A stretch of 11,370 nucleotides of DNA from an uncultured Dictyoglomus sp. GTDB lineage: Bacteria > Dictyoglomota > Dictyoglomia > Dictyoglomales > Dictyoglomaceae. The DNA lies in the NCBI GenBank assembly GCA_938039765.1, contig CALHTV010000037.1, forward strand, positions 1 to 11,370, written 5' to 3'. The position numbers and the translations under genes were made by a program. This document shows, piece after piece, positions 1 through 7,575 of this stretch. The stretch's first letter is position 1; each line of letters begins with the position of its first letter. Below the pieces are notes generated by a model. It had not been told where the DNA came from and searched no databases. It worked only from the letters and a program-made list of their open reading frames with translations.

Positions 1-2
1 AT

Positions 3-179
3 TTACCCAATTTTCCTATAAATAAAATTTTAAAGACTAAAGATAATTTTTCTTTTATTCTTTTGTTTTCTTATACTAACCCTCCTAAACTCCTTAGATT
101 TGTTTATGAAGATATAGTAGTAAATGTGATCTTTTTTGAAAATATACCTCTTATTGAGTCTCAAACTCCTAAAGCTTAA
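3..179 (+). CDS. 3' end of an unrecognised protein gene (cut by window edge)
   Basis: One plus-strand frame is open from the first bases for 58 codons and stops at TAA 177-179. It has no in-frame ATG, so it is most likely the C-terminal tail of a gene that begins before the window. The residues are mixed hydrophobic and charged, with a stretch reading RFVYEDIVVNVIFFENIPL, and the codon choice (AGA, ATA, CTT) resembles that of the neighbours. I recognise no family. An open run of this length is uncommon in DNA this AT-rich, which supports a real gene. The reverse strand is also open in the same register for about 53 codons, which weakens the case somewhat. No terminator hairpin with a U-run is evident after the stop. 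Confidence 0.5.
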   Translation, partial: LPNFPINKILKTKDNFSFILLFSYTNPPKLLRFVYEDIVVNVIFFENIPLIESQTPKA

Positions 180-198
180 AATTGTAATTCATAAGGAT

Positions 199-228
199 TT
201 GCAATATAGTAGTTTATAATGTTATACT
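199..228 (+). promoter_or_regulatory. Probable sigma-70-type promoter of the nfnA operon
   Basis: TTGCAA (199-204) and TATACT (223-228) are separated by 18 bp. This places a start site near 235 and gives a leader of about 20 nt before the TTG codon of nfnA. A second -10-like TATAAT lies at 215-220, but I see no -35 at a proper distance for it. The assignment rests on motif matches only (4/6 and 5/6 to consensus). Confidence 0.45.
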
Positions 229-255
229 CTTGCCAAAAAAAGGAGGGTTATCTGC

Positions 256-2476
<2,221 letters not shown>

Positions 2477-2480
2477 AAAA

Positions 2481-2729
2481 TTGGATAAAAAAGAATATCT
2501 TGTAGCTTTAAGAAGAATAGAAGGACAAGTAAGAGGACTTCAAAGAATGATAGAGGAGGAAAGAAGTTGTAAAGAGATAATATCACAAATTGCAGCAGTA
2601 AGATCAGCACTTAAGAGGGTCGGAATATTGATAGTAGAAGAATACGCCAAAAAATGTCTCTCAGAGAGTAGTGATAATGCTACTGAAGAGATAGGTGAAT
2701 TGTTAAAAGATTTGCAATCCTTGTTTTAG
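2481..2729 (+). CDS. CsoR/CstR-family (DUF156) metal- or persulfide-sensing repressor
   Basis: A small all-helical repressor of 82 aa, the usual length of the CsoR/RcnR/FrmR family, with the N-terminal signature LRRIEGQVRGLQRMI at residues 10-24. Copper-sensing CsoR uses Cys-His-Cys with the histidine four residues before the second Cys. Here Cys30 and Cys59 are in place with the right 29-residue spacing, but the histidine position is Tyr55. Loss of that His with both cysteines kept is the pattern of CstR, which senses persulfides through disulfide or polysulfide bridges. There is no N-terminal His3 as in RcnR. The TTG start follows AGGGGAG (2467-2473), which overlaps the nfnB stop, so it is almost certainly co-transcribed with nfnAB. 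Family membership is clear; the inducer is inferred. Confidence 0.85.
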   Translation: MDKKEYLVALRRIEGQVRGLQRMIEEERSCKEIISQIAAVRSALKRVGILIVEEYAKKCLSESSDNATEEIGELLKDLQSLF

Positions 2730-2748
2730 CAAGAATAAATATAGAGGT

Positions 2749-2778
2749 TTGACTGAACCTTAGAAGTCAGGCTATAAT
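2749..2778 (+). promoter_or_regulatory. Promoter of tRNA-Arg
   Basis: TTGACT (2749-2754) and a perfect TATAAT (2773-2778) are 18 bp apart. The expected start site near 2785 leaves only a few leader bases before the mature tRNA at 2792. A small dyad (TGACT 2750-2754 with AGTCA 2765-2769) lies in the spacer; its meaning is unknown. Confidence 0.8.
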
Positions 2779-2791
2779 CATATTGAAGAGT

Positions 2792-2868
2792 GCGCCCGTA
2801 GCTCAACAGGATAGAGCGGCGGACTACGAATCCGTAGGTTAGAGGTTCAAGTCCTCTCGGGCGCACCA
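2792..2868 (+). tRNA. tRNA-Arg (anticodon ACG), CCA encoded
   Basis: A full cloverleaf can be drawn. The acceptor stem GCGCCCG (2792-2798) pairs with CGGGCGC (2858-2864), all seven pairs G-C. The D stem is GCTC/GAGC (2801-2804, 2814-2817) with GG in the loop. The anticodon stem is GCGGA/TCCGT (2819-2823, 2831-2835) with one G-U pair. The anticodon ACG is at 2826-2828, the T stem is AGAGG/CCTCT and the T loop is TTCAAGT. Discriminator A2865 is followed by an encoded CCA (2866-2868). A34 is expected to be deaminated to inosine to read CGU, CGC and CGA codons. The GC-rich stems suit growth at high temperature. No terminator follows the gene. Confidence 0.97.
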
Positions 2869-2890
2869 TTTATAATGAGGGGAGAGGTAT

Positions 2891-3715
2891 ATGCCACTTA
2901 CTGGCAATTTAAAAGAATTTGACCTCGTTTCTATACTCCAAATATTGTCAGGTAAACTTTCTACAGGAAGGTTAGTTATTAACAAAGTTTTTAAAAAAGG
3001 TATTCTATATCTGAAAGAGGGGAAAGTAATTAATTCAGAAGTAGGTAGGCTGAGGGGAATGCCAGGTTTCTTAGAACTTTTTACCTGGGATGAAGGTAAT
3101 TTTGAGTTTATCGAAGAACAAGTTGCTAATATCCCTATAGTAATAACTATGTCCCCAGAGGCTTTAATACTCGAGGCAGCAAGAATTATGGACGAATGGC
3201 ATGAAAAAAAGAAAAGTTTAGGTTGTTTAACTTGTGTTCCCTTTTTCTCAGATCCTTCTTTCTCTATTCCACCAGCTGTGCAGGTTTTGTTACTTCGAAA
3301 AGATCCTGAAAGTATGACCCATGAGGAAAAGGAAAGGTTTATACTGTCTAATATAGATGGAAGAAGAGATTTTGCAACTATAGCAAGAATTAGTGGATTA
3401 GGAACTTTATTAGCAATTGATGTAGTTTTAAATAATTTATCTTCTGGAAGAATTGCTTTGAGAGACTTAGTTAATTTACAATATGTGGTGCCTGAAAAAA
3501 TTGGAAATGTCTCCTCAAATGACCCTGCAGTACAAAAAATGTTAAAAATTATGGATGGAAAAATGAATATGGAAAAAATCCTCTTGGAAATTGAGGAAGA
3601 AAGAGGTAAAATTATACCGGAATTGGTTAAGTTAGTTAAAGGTGGAAGAGTGAGATTAAAAGAAGGAATTGAATATTTACCAAGACTTTCACAGGAGAAT
3701 TTGTATCCGTCATGA
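2891..3715 (+). CDS. DUF4388 (PatA-like N-terminal) domain protein with two C-terminal repeats
   Basis: The N-terminal part, about residues 1-105, opens with LTGNLKEFDLVSILQIL and then STGRLVI, KGILYLKEGKVINSEVG and a WDEGNFEF segment. This is typical of DUF4388, a domain often found in bacterial signalling proteins but without a defined activity. A CxxC (Cys112, Cys115) follows. The C-terminal half holds two similar segments, about 151-192 and 217-258, each running DG, then a helix, then LxxGR(I/V)xL, and probably winged-helix-like. The protein is 274 aa with no signal peptide or membrane segment, so it is likely cytosolic. ATG 2891 has a strong purine-rich RBS (AGGGGAG 2878-2884). It begins 22 nt after the tRNA and overlaps the next gene by ATGA, so tRNA, this gene and the FAD enzyme may share a transcript. 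Function unknown. Confidence 0.8.
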   Translation: MPLTGNLKEFDLVSILQILSGKLSTGRLVINKVFKKGILYLKEGKVINSEVGRLRGMPGFLELFTWDEGNFEFIEEQVANIPIVITMSPEALILEAARIMDEWHEKKKSLGCLTCVPFFSDPSFSIPPAVQVLLLRKDPESMTHEEKERFILSNIDGRRDFATIARISGLGTLLAIDVVLNNLSSGRIALRDLVNLQYVVPEKIGNVSSNDPAVQKMLKIMDGKMNMEKILLEIEEERGKIIPELVKLVKGGRVRLKEGIEYLPRLSQENLYPS

Positions 3716-5115
3716 AATATGATGTAATTATTGTTGGTGGTGGTCCAGCTGGAATATTTAGTGCCATATCGTTAGTGAGGGGTAAGAAACCCCTCAAAAT
3801 TTTGCTTGTGGAGAAAGGTGAACTTACAAGCAAAAGAGTATGTCCTGCTATAGTAAATAGACAAGGATGTGTTCTTTGTCCTCGTTGTAATATTGTCTCA
3901 GGATGGGGTGGTGCTGGGGCTTTTAGTGATGGAAAACTTACTTTCTCTACTGAAGTGGGAGGGTGGCTAAAGGATTATATAGGTGAGAGTACTCTCTTGA
4001 AGTTGATGGAAGAAGTTAATGATATTTATACTGAATTTGGAGCAGATCAGTTAGTTATTAAGCCTGATCCTGAAAGGTTTGCTTATTTCCAAAGAAAGGC
4101 TATTGCGGCAGATTTGAGATTAGTTTATTTTGCAGTAAGGCATTTAGGTACTGAAAAGTGTGCACCTATTTTATTAAATATGTACGATTATTTAAAGAAT
4201 AAAATTGATATCATCTTGAGTAAACAAGTTTTTAGAATATTAGTAGAGAATGAAAGAGTTAAAGGTGTGGAATTAGAAGATGGAAAAATATACTTGGCCG
4301 ATTATGTTATAGTAGCCCCAGGAAGGGAAGGGGCAAAGTGGTTTTCTAATGAGGGCAAAAGGATTGGACTTTCCTGGGTAATTAATCCTGTAGATATAGG
4401 AGTAAGAGTAGAAATACCTGCTGCAGTTATGAAAGAGCTCACCGATGAACTTTATGAGGCAAAATTTATTTACTATACTAAGACTTTTGATGATAAGGTA
4501 AGAACCTTTTGTATGAATCCATATGGAGAAGTAGTTATGGAGCAGAATGAAGGAATAATATCTGTGAATGGGCATAGCTTTGCAGAAAAGAAAACAGAGA
4601 ATACAAATTTTGCTATTCTTGTATCTAAAAACTTTACGGAACCATTTAAGGATCCAATTGCGTATGGTAGAGCTATTGGTAGTCTTGCAAATCTTTTAAG
4701 TAATGGAGTTATATTGCAAAGACTAGGGGACCTTTTGGCAGGTAGAAGATCTACATGGGATAGATTACAAAAAGGTATGGTAGTGCCGACATTAAAAGAT
4801 GCAGTACCTGGAGATTTAAGTTTAGTTTTGCCTTATAGATATTTGGTAGATATTATTGAGATGATACAAGCTTTAGATAAAGTCACTCCTGGAGTGTATT
4901 CGAGACATACTCTTTTATATGGAGTAGAGGTAAAATTTTATTCAGCGAGAGTAAAGTTAAACAGTTCTTTAGAGACAGAGATTAAAAATCTCTTTGCAAT
5001 AGGTGATGGAGCTGGAATAACTCGAGGACTTATGCAGGCTTCTGTTTCGGGTTTATTTGTAGGACAAGAAATATTAAAAAGAATGATGGCTTTGCCCTCA
5101 GAAGTCAAAACTTAA
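3712..5115 (+). CDS. Uncharacterised FAD-dependent dehydrogenase (COG2509-like)
   Basis: A 467-aa cytosolic flavoprotein. An N-terminal dinucleotide-binding motif VGGGPAG is at residues 8-14, with the ribose-binding acid E34 after the second strand. A C-terminal FAD motif AIGDGAGITRGLMQASVSG spans 429-447. Between them are VSGWGGAGAFSDGKL (62-76), RTFCMNPYGEV (265-275) and SVNGHSF (284-290), which are typical of the COG2509 group of putative dehydrogenases with unknown substrate. Just before the GGAGAFSDGKL block is a cysteine cluster C44-x8-C53-x2-C56-x2-C59, plausibly a metal or iron-sulfur site or a redox centre. The gene overlaps the DUF4388 gene by 4 nt (ATGA), with AGGAG (3693-3697) 14 nt upstream, which suggests translational coupling. 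The start fits because the FAD motif begins at residue 3. Substrate and partner are unknown. Confidence 0.85.
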   Translation: MKYDVIIVGGGPAGIFSAISLVRGKKPLKILLVEKGELTSKRVCPAIVNRQGCVLCPRCNIVSGWGGAGAFSDGKLTFSTEVGGWLKDYIGESTLLKLMEEVNDIYTEFGADQLVIKPDPERFAYFQRKAIAADLRLVYFAVRHLGTEKCAPILLNMYDYLKNKIDIILSKQVFRILVENERVKGVELEDGKIYLADYVIVAPGREGAKWFSNEGKRIGLSWVINPVDIGVRVEIPAAVMKELTDELYEAKFIYYTKTFDDKVRTFCMNPYGEVVMEQNEGIISVNGHSFAEKKTENTNFAILVSKNFTEPFKDPIAYGRAIGSLANLLSNGVILQRLGDLLAGRRSTWDRLQKGMVVPTLKDAVPGDLSLVLPYRYLVDIIEMIQALDKVTPGVYSRHTLLYGVEVKFYSARVKLNSSLETEIKNLFAIGDGAGITRGLMQASVSGLFVGQEILKRMMALPSEVKT

Positions 5116-6612
5116 AGTCAGTTTTTTATAAACAAAATTTCCTTTGGAAATAGTAGCGATAATACTTATATTTAGTATCTCTTCGGGAGCACGTATACTA
5201 AATATATCTTTTTCTAAGACAATTAGATCAGCATCTTTATTCTTCTCTATAGATCCCTTTTCTTTTTCTAAAAATCCAATGTAGGCACTATTATAGGTGA
5301 ACATTCTCAAGGCTTCTAGTAAACTTACCCTTTCTTCTACATTTGGATGACTCAGAGCTGAATATATTCCTAAAAGTGGATTAATAGGAGTAACAGAACT
5401 ATCCGATCCTCCTCCTGCTATTATTTTATTTTTTAAGATGCTTCTTAGAGGAATGATTTTTTTAGCTCTTTCTTTTCCTAATAATTCTTCATAAAGTTTA
5501 CCCTCTCCACCCCAAAAGTATAAAAAGCTAGGCTGTAAAGATAAATTAAGTTTTAATTCGGAGGCTAGTCTAATGTGTTCTTGAGTAGGAAGTTCAAAGT
5601 GTTCTATTCTATGCCTATGATCTTCTTTAGGATATTCTTTGAGCACTTTTTTATAAGCCCTTAATATAAGTTCAATGCCACGATCACCTACAGCATGAAA
5701 GGCAATTTGAAAATCTTCTTTATGAGCAGTTTTTATAAAATTTATGAGAGAGTCTAAATCCCAATATAAAACACCGTAGTTCTCAGTACCTACGTAGGGT
5801 TCTGAAAGAGCAGCTGTCAAGGTGCTTATAGATCCGTCTACTAATAGACATCCTCCAATTCTCTTTAAGTTCAATTCTTTTACCTTGGAAATAGAGGTTG
5901 TCTGATAATAAATTAATACATCTATAGGGAAGTATTGACTTATTCCTAACAAGATCTTAGGAGAATTAGGGGGAGAAGTATAGCCTCCCTCTAAAGCGTG
6001 AATTGTAGTTATGCCTTTTTCTGCTGCTTTTTTTAATGTTTTTATTATTCCTCTTACTAATAAGGATGGCTCTATCTTTTGATAAACTTTACCTATAGCG
6101 ATTTTGTGTTCTTCTTCTTTTAGAATTTCTTCCTTTTTAGCTTCTAACCCTAAAAGCTTACTTCCTAATGAGTTTACTATACTCGAATGAGCATCTTTTC
6201 TAACTATTAAAACAGGATGCTTAGGGAAGTAATGATCTAATTCTTCTATATAGATATTTCGTCTCTCTTCCACATTTTCGGGATCAAACTCCTTAGCAAT
6301 GATCCATTCACCTTCAGGTAACGAATCTCTAAGAGCCTCTAAAGTTTTTATTATCTCTTTTATTGATGTAAAAATACTTAAATCTAAGGAAATCTCATTT
6401 ATGGCTGTAGATGTGAGATGTACATGTGAATCAATAAATCCAGGAAGCACAGTATATTCCGAAAAATCCAGTAAAGGGATATCGCTTTCGGAAGGAAGAG
6501 GGTTATTTCCTAAATCTCTAATTTTTTTGTCATCTACTAATAACCAGCTGTAAGTATTATTATCTGTGTCCAAGGAATATATTTTTTTGGCTTTAATAAA
6601 ATATTTTTTCAT
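5098..6612 (-). CDS. YtcJ-like metal-dependent amidohydrolase (Amidohydro_3)
   Basis: A 504-aa amidohydrolase-superfamily enzyme of the YtcJ/N-substituted formamide deformylase type. It has a beta-sandwich N-terminus, then LPGFIDSHVHL with the metal-binding HVH at residues 63-65. Further motifs are TTIHALEGG (202-210), VDGS (258-261), FHAVGDRGIE (305-314) with H306, HRIEHFEL (334-341) with H338, and GGSDSSV (401-407) with the catalytic-type D404. The C-terminal segment NSAYIGFLEKEKGSIEKNKDADLIVLE closes the small domain. Family members hydrolyse amide-type bonds, but the substrate here cannot be read from sequence. No signal peptide is present, so it is cytosolic. ATG 6612 has only a weak upstream GAG-type RBS. 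The gene is monocistronic and convergent with the FAD dehydrogenase, overlapping it by 18 bp, and divergent from perR. Confidence 0.88.
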   Translation of the reverse strand: MKKYFIKAKKIYSLDTDNNTYSWLLVDDKKIRDLGNNPLPSESDIPLLDFSEYTVLPGFIDSHVHLTSTAINEISLDLSIFTSIKEIIKTLEALRDSLPEGEWIIAKEFDPENVEERRNIYIEELDHYFPKHPVLIVRKDAHSSIVNSLGSKLLGLEAKKEEILKEEEHKIAIGKVYQKIEPSLLVRGIIKTLKKAAEKGITTIHALEGGYTSPPNSPKILLGISQYFPIDVLIYYQTTSISKVKELNLKRIGGCLLVDGSISTLTAALSEPYVGTENYGVLYWDLDSLINFIKTAHKEDFQIAFHAVGDRGIELILRAYKKVLKEYPKEDHRHRIEHFELPTQEHIRLASELKLNLSLQPSFLYFWGGEGKLYEELLGKERAKKIIPLRSILKNKIIAGGGSDSSVTPINPLLGIYSALSHPNVEERVSLLEALRMFTYNSAYIGFLEKEKGSIEKNKDADLIVLEKDIFSIRAPEEILNISIIATISKGNFVYKKLTLSFDF

Positions 6613-6649
6613 AAATTTTGTTTTCTCATATTGATTTTATCGTTAAAGT

Positions 6650-6658
6650 ATTATATCA
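6650..6658 (-). promoter_or_regulatory. Extended -10 promoter of the amidohydrolase gene
   Basis: Read on the minus strand, TGATATAAT (6658 down to 6650) is a perfect extended -10 element (TGnTATAAT). A start near 6643 would give a leader of about 30 nt before the ATG at 6612. The only -35-like word, TTGTCA (6682-6677), is 21 bp away, so the extended -10 probably carries recognition. Confidence 0.55.
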
Positions 6659-6667
6659 CAAATATAA
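6651..6667. promoter_or_regulatory. AT-rich inverted repeat, candidate PerR-type operator
   Basis: TTATAT (6651-6656) and ATATAA (6662-6667) form six-base arms around CACAA. The site overlaps the -10 of the minus-strand amidohydrolase promoter and lies just upstream of the perR -35. It recalls the AT-rich PerR/Fur boxes (TTATAATnATTATAA in Bacillus) but has a longer centre. In DNA this AT-rich the match could be chance. Confidence 0.25.
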
Positions 6668-6675
6668 ATATTTTT

Positions 6676-6704
6676 TTGACAAGAGAATAATTTTAAACTA
6701 AACT
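6676..6704 (+). promoter_or_regulatory. Promoter of the perR-argR-kinase-miaB-mutS operon
   Basis: A perfect -35 TTGACA (6676-6681) is followed after 17 bp by TAAACT (6699-6704), a 4/6 match to the -10. AAAGGAG (6713-6719) then provides the RBS, 8 nt before the perR ATG. The genes downstream overlap or are separated by at most 1 nt, so this promoter probably serves all five. Confidence 0.65.
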
Positions 6705-6727
6705 TTATATAGAAAGGAGTTTAAAAA

Positions 6728-7129
6728 ATGCAAAGAGAAACAAGACAGAGAAAGTTAATTATGGATATTCTTAAAAATAGTATGGACCATCCTGATGCTC
6801 TTACTGTTTTTAGAAGAGCAGAGGATAAGAAAGTGAAGGTTAGTATAGGAACTGTTTATAGGACTTTAGAACTCTTAGTTAAAGAAGGTAAAGCCATTAA
6901 GTTTTATGATGCTAGTGCTATCGCAAGATATGATGCTCGAACCGAATTTCACCATCATTTAATATGTAAAATGTGTGGTAAAGTCCAAGATTTGGAAACA
7001 TCACTTCTGGATAGTGAAAAAATCAAAAGAGAGATAGAAGAAAAGACTCCTTTTAAAGATATTGAATATCATCTTACTATTTATGGAATCTGTGAAGAAT
7101 GTCTAAAAAAGAGCAGAATAGAAGGTTGA
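6728..7129 (+). CDS. perR: PerR-like peroxide sensor, Fur family
   Basis: A 133-aa Fur-family repressor with an N-terminal winged helix (VSIGTVYRTLELLVKEG, residues 38-54) and a dimerisation/metal domain. The structural zinc site is intact: Cys80 and Cys83 (LICKMCGK), Cys122 and Cys125 (GICEECL). Aligned to Bacillus PerR with an offset of 16, all five regulatory ligands are present: His21 (H37), Asp69 (D85), His75 (H91), His77 (H93) and Asp88 (D104). An Asp rather than Glu at the last position is the feature associated with PerR-type peroxide sensing through iron-catalysed histidine oxidation, as opposed to iron-sensing Fur. The ATG has a clear RBS (AAAGGAG). It is first in the operon and divergent from the amidohydrolase. 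Autoregulation is plausible. Fur remains an alternative; family membership is certain. Confidence 0.88.
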   Translation: MQRETRQRKLIMDILKNSMDHPDALTVFRRAEDKKVKVSIGTVYRTLELLVKEGKAIKFYDASAIARYDARTEFHHHLICKMCGKVQDLETSLLDSEKIKREIEEKTPFKDIEYHLTIYGICEECLKKSRIEG

Positions 7130-7575
7130 ATAAAAGGGAAAGATTAGAAAAAATCAAAGAAATACTCAAAAAGAAAAATATAAGTAGTCAAAAAGAGTTG
7201 ATGGAGGCTTTAAAAGAAGAAGGTATCTATGTAGTACAAGCTACACTGTCTAGAGATCTCAAGGAGTTGGGTGTAGTAAGACAGAGTTCTGAGTTTGGGA
7301 AAAAATATATAATCCCTGATAGTCCTATAAATATTTCATCCTTACAAGATCTTTTAAAAAGAGTAGTAGTAAACATTGATTTTGCTGAAAATTTGGTTTT
7401 AGTGAAAACCCTCCCCGGAAATGCTCAAGCTGTAGCCTTTATGATTGATAACTATTTCAATACCTATGAATATTTTGTAGGCAGTGTTGCAGGTGATGAT
7501 ACTATATTGATTGTTTTGAGAAATAAAGAAAAAACCCAAGAAGTTTTAGAAAAACTTCAGGAATTGCGAAAGTAA
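7099..7575 (+). CDS. argR: Arginine repressor ArgR/AhrC
   Basis: Hexameric arginine-dependent regulator of arginine synthesis and catabolism genes. The N-terminal winged helix contains SSQKELMEALKEEG followed by QATLSRDLKELG, the recognition region. The C-terminal domain has PGNAQAVAFMID (residues 106-117) and GDDTILIVL (132-140), which carry the trimer contacts and the Asp pair that binds the arginine side chain. From ATG 7099 the protein is 158 aa and overlaps perR by 31 nt, with only a weak GGA upstream. A TTG at 7126 overlaps the perR stop as TTGA and would give 149 aa starting (M)NKRERLEKIKEIL, matching the N-terminus and length of Bacillus AhrC, but the purine run before it is too close for a normal RBS. 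The start is therefore uncertain. No biosynthetic arg genes are in the window. Confidence 0.93.
   Translation: MSKKEQNRRLNKRERLEKIKEILKKKNISSQKELMEALKEEGIYVVQATLSRDLKELGVVRQSSEFGKKYIIPDSPINISSLQDLLKRVVVNIDFAENLVLVKTLPGNAQAVAFMIDNYFNTYEYFVGSVAGDDTILIVLRNKEKTQEVLEKLQELRK

Noticed and set aside
181..205. Stem of ATTGTAA with TTGCAAT as a terminator for the upstream partial gene
   Set aside because: Only seven AT-rich pairs with a G-U and an 11-nt loop, no U-run after it, and the right arm doubles as the -35 of the nfnA promoter.
180..255. CsoR/CstR operator or Rex site at the nfnA promoter
   Set aside because: No GC-rich CsoR-type dyad with C/G tracts and no TTGTGA-type Rex palindrome could be found, so autoregulation of the operon remains unproven.
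2745..2760. Hairpin AGGTT/AACCT after the repressor gene as a terminator
   Set aside because: Five pairs only and no U-tract; it overlaps the -35 of the tRNA promoter.
2871..2876. TATAAT just after the tRNA CCA as a separate promoter for the DUF4388 gene
   Set aside because: No -35 at the right distance (the position falls in the tRNA T arm), and the start would lie within the ribosome binding site.
6682..6698. ARG box in the perR promoter spacer (GAATAATTTTAAAC)
   Set aside because: Only one half resembles the TNTGAATWWWWATTCANW consensus; in DNA this AT-rich that is expected by chance.
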